Below, piece by piece: positions 24,801 to 37,011 of a DNA stretch of 64,000 bases (the stretch's first letter is position 1; the number at the start of each line of letters is the position of its first letter). The notes below the pieces were generated by a model, which was not told the DNA's origin, searched no databases, and saw only the letters and a program-made list of their open reading frames with translations. Position numbers and translations under genes: made by a program. The DNA is from Antedon bifida (taxonomy: Eukaryota > Echinodermata > Crinoidea > Comatulida > Antedonidae): contig OY727095.1 of NCBI GenBank assembly GCA_963402885.1, positions 19,349,001-19,413,000 on the forward strand. The letters are read 5' to 3'.

Positions 24801-27800
24801 GACTCCCAGGTTCAAAGCCGAACACACTCACTATTACTGTATTAGATGGTAAAACTATTGGATATTTAAAGAACATAATTTTATATTCGTGAATAATTTT
24901 GTGCAGTATATGATTGAAAGTCAAATAAAACTACACGGTGGAAATCCAGAGGATTGTATCATTTATGCAAGCCCAAGAGAGGTATAAATCAATTTATTCA
25001 ATTCAACATTATTTCGACCATAATCAACATAGTATGTACATCGACTAAACAACAAAATAGTATCATTTTGGTGGACGAGGGACGACATAGAGACTAAAAC
25101 AAGTCCGTACTGTCTCTTTAGGATTCTTAATGAAAAGTTGTTTGAATGTTGAACATGTTTTTGCAGATTTTAGGTTATATTCAGATATCTACAAATGTTG
25201 ATCCACAACATTTGTTAATGTATTTTAATGGAATGTTTACTTTTACTAAAGGTTGGTCTAGTTAACAGTAATGCCGCTGACGTATAAGTAGTATTTATAT
25301 TTTTTTTATATCGCTAAGAATTTCCATTATTCTTTCAGGCAAGAACACATTTTTGTCATTTTTTAAAAAAATGTCTATATAGTAGAAGTACGTATATTTG
25401 TAATAGTTTGTGCTGTTTTTAACAGGGAGAAATTAATATACGAATGGAGGATATACTAGCGTTAATTGAGAAGCATGGTTCTGAGATTGCAACAATAATG
25501 TTTTGTGGTATCCACTATTATACAGGTCAATTATTTGACATGCAGGCAATTACAAAAGCTGGACATAGTAAGGTAGGTAGCATCTCGAACCTTGTTGGGC
25601 TTACGAGTCCCAACATTTAAAAAGCATTGATTTATTTCTCAACTAATAATGAATAAATAAATAAAGAATAAGGTGATTCTAAGAATCAACAATATCAACA
25701 TGCTAAGAATTCCTATTCTTATTGTTAATATAATAGTAGGATCGTTTTGGGTGTGTAATATTTTGTATTTCAAATTTCTAAATTTTCTAAACTTGAGTGA
25801 CCTATAAAATATTACTCATATCCATTCATTAATTTTTGTCCTTTTCCTCAATTTTAAGGGTTGTTTTGTAGGCTTTGATCTTGCACACGCCGTTGGCAAT
25901 GTTGAGTTGTGTCTTCATGATTGGGATGTTGACTTTGCTGCTTGGTGTAACTATAAAGTTAGTTCTTCAATTCCAATTATTTTTTAATCTCATTGAGAAC
26001 TATAAAAGGAATAGCGTTTTCGAAAGTTTGACACTTCTTTCTAATAATTTAGCATTTTGATTTAGCTTTTTGCTTATGTGCTTGTATCTCAATTGAGATT
26101 CAATAATTTTGTCAGTATTTTGCCTTTGGATTTAGAAATTCAGCTTTTCTTTTTGTTTATCACGTCACCTAAAAATGTAAAGATATTTGGTCAAAATGAA
26201 AGTTAAGCAAAAAACAAAGATTGACAGTTTATGGCCAAATGCATAGAAAAAAAATATGTTTCCATTATTCCAGCATTACACTATGATGATGTATACTTTA
26301 TATATGGTTTTCTTTGCAGTATATGAATGGTGGGGCTGGTTGTGCAGGTGGTGCGTTCATACATGAAAAACATTCAGAAACTGATAAACCAAAGTAAATA
26401 GGCTCTGTATTAGAAAATAATTAAAACAATGTATTAGAAAATAATTAAAACAATGTATGTTACAGTTTCTTCTCTATACATAATCACTATTCGAGGAACA
26501 TTTTTGCCAGTTTTTTTAGCCAAATGCTACAAGTACCACCTTGTTGCTACACATTGATCAAAAGGTATAGCCAATACAAAACGGTTTCCTACTCCAAATT
26601 GACATAATCTGTATACTCATCCAATGATTGTTAAAACACTTTCTATTTAGGAGTATCTAGGCATACATATTTTTGTTTTCAGTGGATACATTGAGCCACA
26701 TTACTAGAGCTGTATTAATTAATCGTGTACAAGGTTCTCCATATCGTTAAGATCTTTTTCTTCCGACAGTCTAGGCCTACTTTTGCTTCTTACATTCTAG
26801 TAATCGTGAAATATGTTTCTTGTCATTGTAGATTGAGCGGTTGGTGGAGTAATCGAGAAGAAACAAGATTTGAAATGAGTAAAAGTAAGTTGTAAATTAA
26901 ATACTATTGTGTACATCAATGTATTAACATGATATTTGAATATTCATTTATTGTGCATTACATGTGTGATTTTGTTTTGATCATTTTTGTGACGTGTTAC
27001 GGATAAGCTGATCTGAACTTAACAACATTGTATTATATCTCTTTTATATTAGAAGCACCCCAATGAGATGTGCAACGACTAGGTCTGCAGTATACATAAT
27101 AAAAATATAAGAACAAAATACACCATATTTCTAAATATGCTTTGTAATGACATTTGTGGTCAAGCATAATGTGAACTGGAAAAAATAACAAATTAAAACA
27201 CTGAAAAAACTAGTTGAGATCTTCAAATATTACCTTATAGGCCTACAGTTTTTAAAATAAACTGAGAACAATTAAAACTGAGAAAAGGGAAAATTAAATT
27301 TGAGAAGGAATTGTATTATAGGGCCCATATAATATGTCATGTCGTGAGTTCTATGCCTTGGTAAGAAATATTTTACAATGTTTGTAAAAATCACTGACTT
27401 CTGAATAATGCCTAAGTATAGGCTTAATAATTAATGTGTATAATGAAAAATAATTAAAAGCAATGTAAGCTAAATATAGATAAATTGTCATCCTACTGTA
27501 GTAACAAATATCTGAATACAAGTATCTGAACTGATGTATATAGTAATAATGTTCATATTGACACATAATTTCTGTGAATATTTTTCAATACAACATCTAT
27601 ATTTATATAGACATAGACCTGTCGCCTGGAATTGAGGGCTATCGTATCTCTACTCCCTCGGTTATGGCAATAATTCCATTAAAGGCCAGCCTTGAGGTTC
27701 GTAATTTTTAAAATATTTTACTTTATCTTTAAATTTTACTAGGCATACTTATTGATTGTGTATATTTTAAAATAATTGTCTATGAACACTTAAAATGGTG

Positions 27801-28956
27801 TTTGCTTGTTAATACTATATTGATATTTCTTGTTACTTTGATGTAATGATATTAAATAATAATAAAAAAAAATGGTAGTCTGACATAGCGCCTAATACAA
27901 TGTTTCTAAGCGCATTACACAAAAATGATACATTAAATATCTTAAGATAAACAGAAAAGGTAGAAGAAATAAATGAACCATTTAAACCGCTTTGTTCTTC
28001 ATGGAGAACGAAGGCAGTGGACTTTGAAGCTTCCATATGAGAGCTCACCGGAACAGAATTGAGTGAGCTTGAGTGAAAAGGCTGTCTATCCTATCCTACT
28101 AAAATATAAAGTAAAATGCTTAGGTTTGTTTAAGTGTAAATCAATCGCGGTTCTTTTTATTTGCAGGTTTTTAATAAAACAAGTATGTCAGATTGCGTTT
28201 CCAAACAAGTACTTCTGACGGGTTATTTTGAGTATTTATTAAATAAAACATTAGTTAAGAGTGTAGTGGAACCAGGAAAGCCTTACATCAACATCCTGAC
28301 ACCATCAGATCCGAAGCAAAGAGGATGTCAGTTGTCGTTGGTGTTTTCAATTCCTGCCAATCAAGTTCAAGTAGAATTGAATAAGAGAGGAGTTACGGTA
28401 AGTGTGTGGAGGTTGTTTGAAGTCTAGGGATATTCCAAAACACTGTAATTTTATTTAAAAAGTACCGTACACAAGTCATGTAGGCCTACAAATGTTATCA
28501 AAATTATGGCATTGATCTAAAGTTTTTTCCTTTTTTACACCTGCTCGCCTTTTCTTGATTTTATTCCTTAATGTAATATTTGAATTTTCCCTTATTGATC
28601 TGTGAAATGTTTTGGAGGGAAAGTGTGACAAATTAAATAATACCGTAAGCCATCGATATCCCGATTGTTGCTCTTTACTCCTAGCCTGACGTCAGGATCA
28701 CAATGGATTCCACAGGCGCCGATTGTCGATTCCAAAGGCGTCTTTGAAATACATAATTCATGGTTTTCACTATATATTTTATATTTATCCCATACTTTTA
28801 TAGAGTGATAAACGTGAACCAGATGTCCTTCGATTTGCTCCATTTCCTTTGTACACAAGGTATAATGACGTTTATCGTCTCGTTTATGCAATACAAGATG
28901 CTATGAATGCAACCAAATTAAACTCAGTGCATTATATGCCTTGTGGAACCAACTGA
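21808..28956 (+). CDS. KYNU: kynureninase (13 coding exons)
   Basis: Kynureninase is a cytosolic pyridoxal-phosphate enzyme of the kynurenine (tryptophan breakdown) pathway. It cleaves kynurenine and 3-hydroxykynurenine to anthranilate or 3-hydroxyanthranilate plus alanine. Exons: 21808-22009, 23143-23263, 23594-23676, 23889-23950, 24539-24610, 24907-24981, 25426-25572, 25859-25957, 26320-26393, 26832-26884, 27611-27696, 28167-28397, 28804-28956. All introns are GT-AG and every phase agrees, giving 485 residues against about 465 in vertebrates. Landmarks: [46 protein letters not shown] (Asp that contacts PLP), NYK at the end of exon 8 (PLP Schiff-base lysine, about residue 287), [10 protein letters not shown], and [18 protein letters not shown] at the C-terminus. 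An in-frame stop just upstream supports the ATG. No frameshift or missing catalytic residue was found. Possible AATAAA signals lie at 29588 and 29603. This is the only clear host gene here. Confidence 0.95.
24052..24232. repeat. dispersed repeat copy b inside KYNU intron 4
   Basis: It is the inverse counterpart of 20085-20330, starting near TTCTTCGCTTCGCTCGCAT and ending near AAAATGAGTCCAAAT. It lies wholly inside the intron between the exons at 23889-23950 and 24539-24610, so it does not touch coding sequence. Confidence 0.6.
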
Positions 28957-31900
28957 TTTTCATGACAAGTTCAAGATAGACAAGTTTAAGAAGGTTTCAC
29001 AATTACTATCTTATATTCAGAAATATTAACATAATGTTTATATTGTACTGTATACTGTACTCAATATCTATCTATCACTAATTATATTATCAGGCCTACT
29101 GATAGTGGGCGTTTGTTTCAGTAAAGACATGACATGTCGCGTTTTGAAAATTAACATTTGAATGCCTTTGGAGCAAGCAATCTTATTTTTAGTATAAATC
29201 GCATAAACTCGCATAAAAACACGATACTTCAGTACTAGGCAAAAATTTGTTTATTTCATTCAAGTAATTCAAGCATGGAACTAAATTATTTTTTTTTCTC
29301 TCTTTTGTGGCGTTCACCGCAACTTTTATTCATATTAACTTCAAATAATCGTATAACAAATTTTATTCCGATAAAGCATGGATTAAATAGCCTAAAGTTA
29401 TAAATTATAAATTCCTGTTTGAAATGGAAAATGATAATTGAACTTACTTAATTTTGTAAACTATGTAAAATTGAAGGTGAGTGATTATGAACATAATTAT
29501 AGTTTTAGAGAGGTACGGTATATGCAATTTTAAAAATCTCACCATTTCTATAAACGGAATATCTCTAAGGAATAATAGATGTGTGTTAATAAAATGGCAT
29601 TTAATAAAGTTTGTTATTAGGGAAAGACGATGTTTTCACATTTTTTGTACTCTTTTAAAGTCCGATATTTCAAAATAACAAGTGTAAGTAAAACTAAATT
29701 ATAATATAAAAACAATTTAATTGAATGTTTGTCTTTAGAGTAATCTTCTGAGTTAAAATATTTTTTAATAATCTCCGTAAGTTTCTTATTAAACATTGTT
29801 AGTAGTTTAGTTTAATATTTTTTATTGTGTTTGTACGTGTTTGTCTGTGTTCCCTCCTGTAAGTGGTGAACCATGAGTTCACTGTTGGTTGGGAAATGAA
29901 AAAAAAAAAATTAAAAAAATAAAAAGCCTAGATTAAGATATCAGCGAAAACATGTCCTAGGCTGGGTTGAAGAATCAAAACACCTAACTTTTTCAATTTT
30001 CACGCGGGCCCGACACTGCGCGTGACCGGCCTTTGCTTTGCAAAACTTCACGTCCATGTGTCCCAGCAACGCTCGAAAGAACCAAGAAACCATTAACGAT
30101 CGCGTAAAAATGTGTAAATATTCGCGGTCCGGCTCAAGATTCAGTTTATTGTCACATATTATTACATACATGAAATTTGTTTTCCAGAGCTTAGAAACAT
30201 AGATACAATACAATTTAAAACACAATATAAAAACGTAACACCTTAGCTAATTATGTCTTGAAAAATGTAAATTATATAGACAAGCATATGGGAAAAAAGA
30301 GTCTCTAAAACGGTTGGTTTTAACATTGCATTGCCGAATTCTACCAGATCTATTAAAATTACAATACTTTCTAGTGGATAAGTCACATCTAATTAGTAGG
30401 CAAATTGATGTGGATCTGCAAACATCTGTGTCTGCCTAATTAAAATATTCTTAATCGATCATCGTTTATATCGTTATTTATTTTCAACTTTAACGATTTA
30501 AAAATTCAACGCAACTTAATAACGCAACTAATCGTAACGTTTCGTCGACGGGAAAACAGGCTTTAGGCTATTGGCGCAAAAAAAACCCCAGTTTTGTTAA
30601 ATATGGTCTATAAACCCCACTATATTCAGATAATTATGACAAACGACAGGCCAAAACGCCTCAGATGCTATCTCCGGTTGTCTAGATCCCCTAGACGATT
30701 ATCTTTCCATATCAGAATTTTTTTCACCGCAATGCATTTCTTTGAGGTTTCTTTGTGCAAGCGCAGTTCGCGTTTGTCAACCAATCAGAGCTCAGGAATA
30801 TCTCTCTCTCAGCTCTCTGTCCCCATCATCATCATATCGACGACACACCGACGGCAAAAATGGTGGCTGCAGAGGTCTTTATGGAAATTCTTTGTTAATT
30901 ATACCCTTTTTTACGATAAGGATATTAACTGAAGTCATACAGAGACAGAAACATAAGGATTAATGCATGGAAGACAATAAGTTCACAGACAAATATTTGT
31001 GAGAGAAATGCCAGAAAACTACCTAGGCTAGCTAGGCCTAAACGCATCAGAGATAAATGTGTAAAGTGAGTTAGAGCCTATAGGCTAGGCCTAGTAGTAG
31101 GACGACCTAGTAGGCTAGGCCTACCTATCCTAGGTCCTAGTCTAGGCTAGGCCTAGGGCTACTGTATCTACAAATCACCCTACTCTAGTAGGCCTAGAAT
31201 AGGCCTAGTAACTAGCTACTAGGCCTACTACACTATAGGCCTAGTAGGTAGCAACTAGCAAAACCTCTAGAGGGCAGTAGAGCCTAAAGGGAATACAAAA
31301 TCGTGACCAAAAAGAGGGGTCAATTCAAGTAGGGTCTTTTGCGCAATGTTTTTCAGTATCTGATTGGCTAAAAAAAAAACAACTGCGTGTACGATCTTCT
31401 CTGATAATATAATAATAGATATTATAAATCTGGAATTCCTGCTTTTTTGCGGTCATACTTTACATCAGAGTCGTTTTTACATAAAATTAGAAAAAATAGA
31501 AGGTAAGTATAAAATTGTTGGATTTTATTAAAAGATTAAAGATTTATGTATGTATACCATTCATTTTGGCTAAATTTGGTCACAGTCACAGCCAAGTGTT
31601 TAAATATCGACTATAAGTATACGTCTGCTTACTGGCAGTAGCTAGTCTAGCCCGCAACAGCGCGGTGACATCATCGCACAGACTAGCGGACGTTACTGTT
31701 CACCGCGAAGGATTCAGACACGTCGGCCTAGTAAGCCTAGAAATTGTTGAGAACATAGAAGTCAGTTTCGTCTCATTTTTTATCATTTGGACCACTAGTA
31801 ATGTACTAGTTATTTTCTTTACTTAACTAGTAAGTACTTGGTTAATGTTTCCATCATATGATTCAAATCTATTACTTTTTTTCCAACATATACAATCAAT

Positions 31901-32277
31901 ACTATTAATTAAATAGAGCGTACAATTGTGGTACACTGGTTATTTTGAAAAGGGTGCGGTTGGCGGGGAGAGGGATAAATAAAGCATTAAATTAACATTT
32001 TAATTAAATTGTGTAAAATGTATGATTTAATTTTTATTGTATTTTAAGGGTTATAGGCCTATACACATATTTTTGTTTTTATTAATAGGCCTATATTTAC
32101 TATAGCTATGTAATGTTTCTTCATACTAGTTTGTAGGCTTAATAATAATATATTATTTAATGACATTTATAAATATATATTTAATTATAATTTTTAATTT
32201 TAATTTTATTTACATTTAACAACTGATGAACTGATGAAATAACAACCATGAAATGTACTTTTTTGTTCTAAACAGTA
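28957..32277. other. intergenic region without a supported gene
   Basis: KYNU 3' sequence, then AT-rich DNA. The segment 30440-30545 shares CAACTTTAACGATTT and CAACGCAACTTA with 2100-2190. A CCAAT motif (ACCAATCAGAGC, 30779-30790) precedes GCAAAAATGGTGGCTGCAGA (30855-30874), which resembles a start-codon context but opens only a 12-codon frame. A dense TAGGCCTA cluster lies at 31020-31260. Confidence 0.45.
31020..31260. repeat. dense TAGGCCTA/CTAGGCCTAG cluster
   Basis: Within about 240 bp the motifs TAGGCCTA, GCTAGGCCTAG and TAGTAGG recur more than ten times in irregular spacing. Similar but shorter clusters occur near 1660-1760, 9360-9530, 43230-43440, 54360-54400, 57560-57780 and 61015-61090. 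It is simple-sequence-like DNA rather than a regular tandem array. Confidence 0.7.
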
Positions 32278-33055
32278 CTAGGTAGGGAATGTAAATTGGC
32301 CTCTGTGGCCCACTGCAATCGGTAGCCCAATTTTCTTAATCACATTTCTTTTGTAGTAAAAGATATTATCTTGTTTCAGGAGAGGCCACTTCCAGTTTTG
32401 GCCAGACTTATGCATAACGTAAACTCTTATTTCCTCACTCTGTGATCTCTCCCGGACACTCATTTCCATCATATCTTACCAACACCCAGTCACCTACATT
32501 CAACTCTAACTCTTCATCTGACTGCACTGATTCTGCTTCCTTATCCAACTCAATTTTACTTCCACTATCATCTGATTCTTCACCTTCACTATCATCTGTT
32601 TCTTCACTTACACTATCAAGTATCATCTGACTCTTCACTTATACTATCATTTGATTCTTGACCATCATTTGATTCTTGACCATCATTTGATTCTTCACTT
32701 TCATCATCAACTTTAATTCGTACTTCATGCAATTGATTTGAATCTGTGGTCTGGGCAACCCTTAAATGGCTCCGATCTATTGGCATTACAAAGTGTAGTT
32801 TAAGAGTGTTTGGCACTGTAGTTAGTAGTGCTCCAATGATCCTCTAACATCTGTTCATTCTGAGCTATACTCTCTTTAGACAAGTAGTATATGTTCATAT
32901 TTGGATTCCTATTTACAGCAATTTCATAAAACTCATAAGGTGTATTAGCTTGACCCTTACCACTACGGACAAGCGCCCAAACTGAACGTTTGACGGTACC
33001 ACCATGTCCATCTACTACGCCCTTCCCATGGGAAGTGGCGTGGTTTAGTAAATAT
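32278..33055 (-). pseudogene. C-terminal half of an invertebrate gene family with SHGKGVVDGHGGTVKR motif
   Basis: Reading on - from 33049, the text ATSHGKGVVDGHGGTVKRSV is followed by YEFYEIAVNRNPN and EQMLEDHW. After frame changes come KLHFVMPIDRSHLRVAQT, an acidic tract with three copies of ESNDGQ-like text (32640-32700), NVGDWVLVRYDGNECPGEIT, and HKSGQNWKWPL ending near GHRGQFTFPT. The order HGKG-VDG-GGTVKR, then an SH3/Tudor-like WVLVRYDG segment, then GKNW-WP matches a multicopy protein family I recall from cnidarians and echinoderms but cannot name. At least two frameshifts are needed and the N-terminal half is missing, so this copy looks broken. Its function is unknown. Confidence 0.55.
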
Positions 33056-33164
33056 TTTTAGAATTTTGTTTAATATAATAATAAAGGTTTACTTATAAAA
33101 CAAATAACAAATTTATCCATGACTTGAAATCTAATATTTTATAATAAATAAATCTATGATTAGT

Positions 33165-33905
33165 AGCATTACCTTCCTTAATTGACGAATCTGTTGTACC
33201 GTCAGAAATTACAGAAATGTAATTTACTCTCTCCAAAACTTCATGAAGTTTGCGTCTTTCAACCTATAAATAAAATTGTCTACAGTAATAATACCATGTA
33301 GCAAACATGGATAAAAATTGTCTAGGGGCTATGGACTACTGAATTAAACTATAATTAATATAAATTAATGTCAGCTAATAAATCTCAGCAATAAAATAAA
33401 TAAAGTGCTGTGCCGACTTGTCCGTCCGGTATGAGGCTCCAACTGAAAGTTCCTTCACTTCATCTAACTTACACATCCAAACAAAATCAGTGAAAGGTCT
33501 ACATACAGTGTTTACCAATTGCATGCGCGTTTCTGAAAAGCATGGTAAGTTTTTTCAACATTGTAGCAGCTTTGCTTGATCCTGGTTTTAAGAGCGTTGC
33601 TTTGTGTCTGTCGGTTGCTGTTATCTGGGCATGTGACTTATTATGTGATTTTAACGAATCTACCCCAAAATTATTGGTTCCTTCCAAAAGTAAATTACTT
33701 CGATCACCAGCATTAGCAAATTCACGGCACCACTTACAAAACATTGCATCGTCAGTCTTGTCATAGGCTATAGCCACTCAATATCTCTTTCCCAATCCGG
33801 CCTGTATGTTCTTCTCTTTGAATTATCATAATTTTGGTCATATTTCCGTTTTGACTCTTTTTGCTTTTCCTTTGGATCTTTCACATTTTCTAGAAACCGC
33901 CACAT
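33165..33905 (-). pseudogene. ZNF862/hAT-like N-terminal zinc-finger region, frameshifted
   Basis: From the ATG at 33905 the minus strand reads MWRFLENVKDPKEKQKESKR, then RPDWERDIEW. After a one-base shift it continues DDAMFCKWCREF, GTNNFGVDSLKSHNKSHAQ, RPFTDFVWMCKLDEVKEL and, in another exon (about 33262-33165), VNYISVISDGTTDSSIKE. This is the TTF-type zinc finger (C-x2-C, later H-x-H) and start of the RNase-H-like region found in ZNF862/KIAA1586-like, hAT-derived proteins. Frame breaks occur near 33775 and 33510. The catalytic part and C-terminal dimerisation domain do not follow; instead the unrelated HGKG gene half begins within about 120 bp. Confidence 0.6.
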
Positions 33906-34564
33906 CGTAAAACAAATCATAAAACATGCACACAAATTCGTTGTGGTTGTGGATATTTATCACCTCCACTGAATGGTCAAAAGTATATAGCCGTCATGTT
34001 CCAGTCGTTTAAAACCAACCCCATAGAATATGTACTATTTACATTCTTTTTACATTAAACAAAATACGGTCGAGACTCGAGCGAATGGCGTGGTGGTGTA
34101 TGTAGAGGAGGAGAAAGGCGATCAACGTGTCATGATATTGTTGAGCGGAGCGGTTGACGTTTTTTGGATTATCAAACGCAAAACTTAATGATAATTAAAT
34201 ATTAACAACAACATACAATCTTTTTTTGAAACTTTATTCATGTATTTTATTACCATATGACATTTTAATACCATTTCCTGTCGTAAAAAACCTGCTAGGC
34301 TAGGCCTTATATTCAGGTAAGCTAGGCCTTGACTAGGGGCTAGGTGGTTACTAGCCCACCGGGCTCAAAGGAAGGTAGGTTGACTAGCCCGGAGCAGTTT
34401 TTACTAGCCATTGTATGCCGGGTTAGTACTAAATCGAGCCCTGAGGTCGTTCACACCACGTGTACTGGCTGCACAACTCTTCGTCGCCAGGTCGTATAAC
34501 CGTTGTGATTAGTCAACACAAATAAAGGAAACTTCAGTGACTGATTTCATCTATAGTATTATGT
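33906..34564. other. non-coding stretch before the DIRS-like element
   Basis: No recognisable gene. The sequence contains TAGGCCT-type motifs (34290-34340). Confidence 0.4.
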
Positions 34565-34609
34565 GTCTATTTCGTGAGATCCCTACCTGTATAGACTCTA
34601 CATATGCCA
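34565..34609. repeat. 45-bp terminal repeat of the DIRS-like element (partner 37203-37247)
   Basis: GTCTATTTCGTGAGATCCCT through CATATGCCA is identical at 34565-34609 and 37203-37247. An inverted near-copy (CTATACAGGTAGGTATCTCA) lies at about 37148-37167. In DIRS elements such inner and outer complementary segments serve the circular intermediate. Confidence 0.85.
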
Positions 34610-34616
34610 TTATTCC

Positions 34617-34711
34617 CAATATGGACACCCCTCGAAAGGAAAATGGAATAGTCCAGGCGCCGTAGCGGGCCGTACAAACGTCTCTCACGCATGACATCGT
34701 CCTCATATTCC
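34617..34711. repeat. 95-bp repeat of the DIRS-like element (partner 37012-37106)
   Basis: The segment from CAATATGGACACCCCTCG to CCTCATATTCC is identical at 34617-34711 and 37012-37106, in direct orientation. The second copy begins exactly where polymerase coding breaks off, so it marks the rearrangement junction. Relative to the 45-bp repeat the order is permuted between the two sites. Confidence 0.9.
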
Positions 34712-34883
34712 TTTCGCTTTCCATGGAAAGCGGACGTGTGACCTTGAAACCTTGAAGGAAAACTAATTAAAAGAACAATAACAAAGGCACCTGGCTAGCA
34801 ACGCATACCTTTGTGGATTTATTGTGTTTAGCATTCTTGTGAAGGAAGCTTCTACCAACAGTATCCTTACTTGTTTTGTAGCC

Positions 34884-36338
34884 ATGTCTGCTCGTAAAGC
34901 CGCAGCCTGTTCCGTGTGTGGCGGGCCCCGCCCGTCCACGAAGCTGGACCGCCATTTGGCGTGCCCGCGCTGCCGCAAATGCAGCCAATCTGCGACCTGC
35001 GAGGTATGCATACGCTGGCCTGCGGCGAAGTTCATTACCGCCGATGAGTGGGCCTTGGCGCACTCTAGCCCCCCTGGTAGAGCCATGTCTGTTAGCTCCG
35101 GGGTCGTACTCCCTGACCCGCCGCCTGTACCTCAGGTGCTAAGCCCGGATATGCTGAAATTAATATCAGAGCAAGTCAGTAAGACCCTAGAGGAGAGGGA
35201 GCGAATTAAAACTGGATCCTCCAGTGCACCTCTTCCCGTCCCCTCGCTTAACAATCCAGGTATCGAGGTGCGGGTCTGTGGGGATTCCACTGACATAGAT
35301 GATGGGTCGGAGCCTGAATTTGACGATGATACGCCTCTCCCGTCTGGACTTCAGCAGCTCGTCTCTAGGGCGCTACCGGGTATTCTTTCCCACTTGGGAA
35401 TCCCGTATGAAACACCTGATGCTTCTGGAGGTTCTCTGGGTGGTGGTCTTTGGGACTCGCTCTCCCAAACTGCGACGACCTCTAATGTGCCTGTTGTGGG
35501 GATCCACCCAGACTTGCTGAGACGAATTAACCGTCAGGCCAAAATATTAAGGACCGCTAAGGTCATAAAACCATCGGCCCGGTGCCTGGCAAGCACCTTC
35601 CCCGTTCCCGAAGACCAATTTAAAACAATGATTCGGGAACCACAGATACCCCGGGCCGCAAAGAATCGGCTCCGGGATGATCAGCAATTAAAGCCATCAG
35701 CGAACATCTTCCCGGATAAAACGCAAGCAATCCTGGAAAGTACCCTGCGCACCCACGATAGGGCTGCCCGGGAAGGGATCCGCGCTGTTAACATCTGCGG
35801 GATCCTCCTCTCATTCCTCTCGGACAATGAGGCGGCTCCGACGTTGGTCCCAGACGCCGTTACCATTCTCCGGGAATGTATGGGGCTTATTGCCGATCAG
35901 TTCAACACCGTAGTGGTCTCGGCAGGGGATGCCCGGCGCACAAACGTCTTGCGTGCGTCGTCTATTGATCCGGGTCATTTTGAACGGTTCATGGATTCCC
36001 CTTCCTTCCAGTCCGAAGATTTATTTTCCGGTCTGTTTGCATCAAGGGAAGAGGCTTGGGCCCGCGAGCTAGAGGCGCGTCGCCAAACCAATTCTAAAGC
36101 GTCTGGCGGCGTTAAGCGTCGTGACCGTCGCACTTCTCGCTCGCAACGCTGGGCCACTAACCCTTACCAGGTGCCAAGCCAACCGAGGCCTCCTCCTCAG
36201 CCACATTCCTCGTCTTCCATCCCACCTCTCATGGGACCTACTTACTCCCCCCGGCCCTTTCGGGCCAGTTCCCACCCGGCCCAACATGCCTCCCGTGGGG
36301 GAGGGCGGCGTCGGGGTCGCCGTGGGAACCAGAAGTGA
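34884..36338 (+). CDS. DIRS-like gag-type protein
   Basis: The frame is open for 484 residues from the ATG at 34884 (MSARKAAACSVCGGPRPS). The N-terminal 50 residues hold paired cysteines (CSVCGG, CPRCRKC, CEVCIRW), a zinc-binding pattern. The middle has an acidic segment (DIDDGSEPEFDDD), and the C-terminus is rich in Pro, Ser and Arg (GGGRRRGRRGNQK), as in nucleic-acid-binding gag tails. Coding extends upstream without a Met to 34824. The end overlaps the start of the polymerase frame. Its role as structural/gag protein is inferred from position before RT; no catalytic motif is seen. No stop interrupts it. Confidence 0.75.
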   Translation: MSARKAAACSVCGGPRPSTKLDRHLACPRCRKCSQSATCEVCIRWPAAKFITADEWALAHSSPPGRAMSVSSGVVLPDPPPVPQVLSPDMLKLISEQVSKTLEERERIKTGSSSAPLPVPSLNNPGIEVRVCGDSTDIDDGSEPEFDDDTPLPSGLQQLVSRALPGILSHLGIPYETPDASGGSLGGGLWDSLSQTATTSNVPVVGIHPDLLRRINRQAKILRTAKVIKPSARCLASTFPVPEDQFKTMIREPQIPRAAKNRLRDDQQLKPSANIFPDKTQAILESTLRTHDRAAREGIRAVNICGILLSFLSDNEAAPTLVPDAVTILRECMGLIADQFNTVVVSAGDARRTNVLRASSIDPGHFERFMDSPSFQSEDLFSGLFASREEAWARELEARRQTNSKASGGVKRRDRRTSRSQRWATNPYQVPSQPRPPPQPHSSSSIPPLMGPTYSPRPFRASSHPAQHASRGGGRRRGRRGNQK

Positions 36339-36339
36339 C

Positions 36340-37011
36340 ATTCCTGGGGATGGGCTCGGTTCTTCTGTAACCGAGCGGGTGGGGGGAAGATTAGGGATGT
36401 TCGCACAGGTCTGGGAGTCCATGGGAGTAGACTCATGGGTTGTAAGTACCCTGTACGCGGGTTACAGGATAGAATTCACCTCACTTCCGCATATGGGTCC
36501 ACAGAGGCCAACTCAAATTCCTTCCTGCCCAATCAGGAAGAAGGCCTTATTCGATGGGGTCAAAGAATTAATGCAGAAGGGAGCAATCTCACGAGTCCCT
36601 CTGACATCCCTTACAAAAGGCTACCTTTCTACACTATTTCTCACAGAAAAGGCATCGGGGGGTTGGCGTCCTATTCTCAACCTCCGAAGTTTAAATCAGT
36701 TTATAATCCCGGTAAGGTTCAGAATGGACACGCTGGTCACGGTCCTACGTGGCCTGTGTCCCAGGGACTGGGCAGCATCTCTAGACTTAAAAGACGCCTA
36801 TTTCCACATTCCCATTTCCCCAGAGGACCGTCATTGGCTACGGTTTCTCCTGGACGGGGAACTATACCAGTTCAGAGCCCTTCCGTTTGGTCTGTCCACT
36901 GCCCCACGGGTCTTCACTCGGGTAGTCAAGGCACTGGGGGCAGTATTCCACTCGATGGGGGTAAGAATCTTCATGTACCTGGACGATTGGCTAATTCTCG
37001 CAAATTCCAAA
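36340..37011 (+). pseudogene. DIRS-like reverse transcriptase, N-terminal two thirds, truncated
   Basis: The frame after gag reads TKGYLSTLFLTEKASGGWRP, ILNLRSLNQFIIPVRF, AASLDLKDAYFHIPI (first catalytic Asp), LPFGLSTAPRVFTRVVKAL and FMYLDDWLILANSK (catalytic YxDD box). This is the DIRS/Ngaro type of polymerase. At 37012 the text changes to the 95-bp terminal repeat, so the thumb region is lost here. The missing continuation (SQSPLFLGARLDLIRSL) is found on the minus strand ending near 39478, leaving about 25-30 residues unaccounted for. Confidence 0.85.

Noticed and set aside
28592-28891. 99-codon minus-strand frame over the last KYNU exon
   Set aside because: It overlaps the KYNU terminal exon antisense and has no domain; it is a shadow frame.
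30856-30900. Possible first exon with start context GCAAAAATGG after a CCAAT motif
   Set aside because: Only a dozen codons are open, no donor site with a matching downstream exon was found, and the residues are not recognisable.
32442-32630. Ser/Thr-rich plus-strand frame
   Set aside because: It is the antisense reading of the acidic Ser/Glu/Asp repeats of the minus-strand gene.
36069-36436. Minus-strand Pro-rich frames over the gag/RT overlap
   Set aside because: They are antisense to the Pro/Arg-rich gag C-terminus and show no motif of their own.
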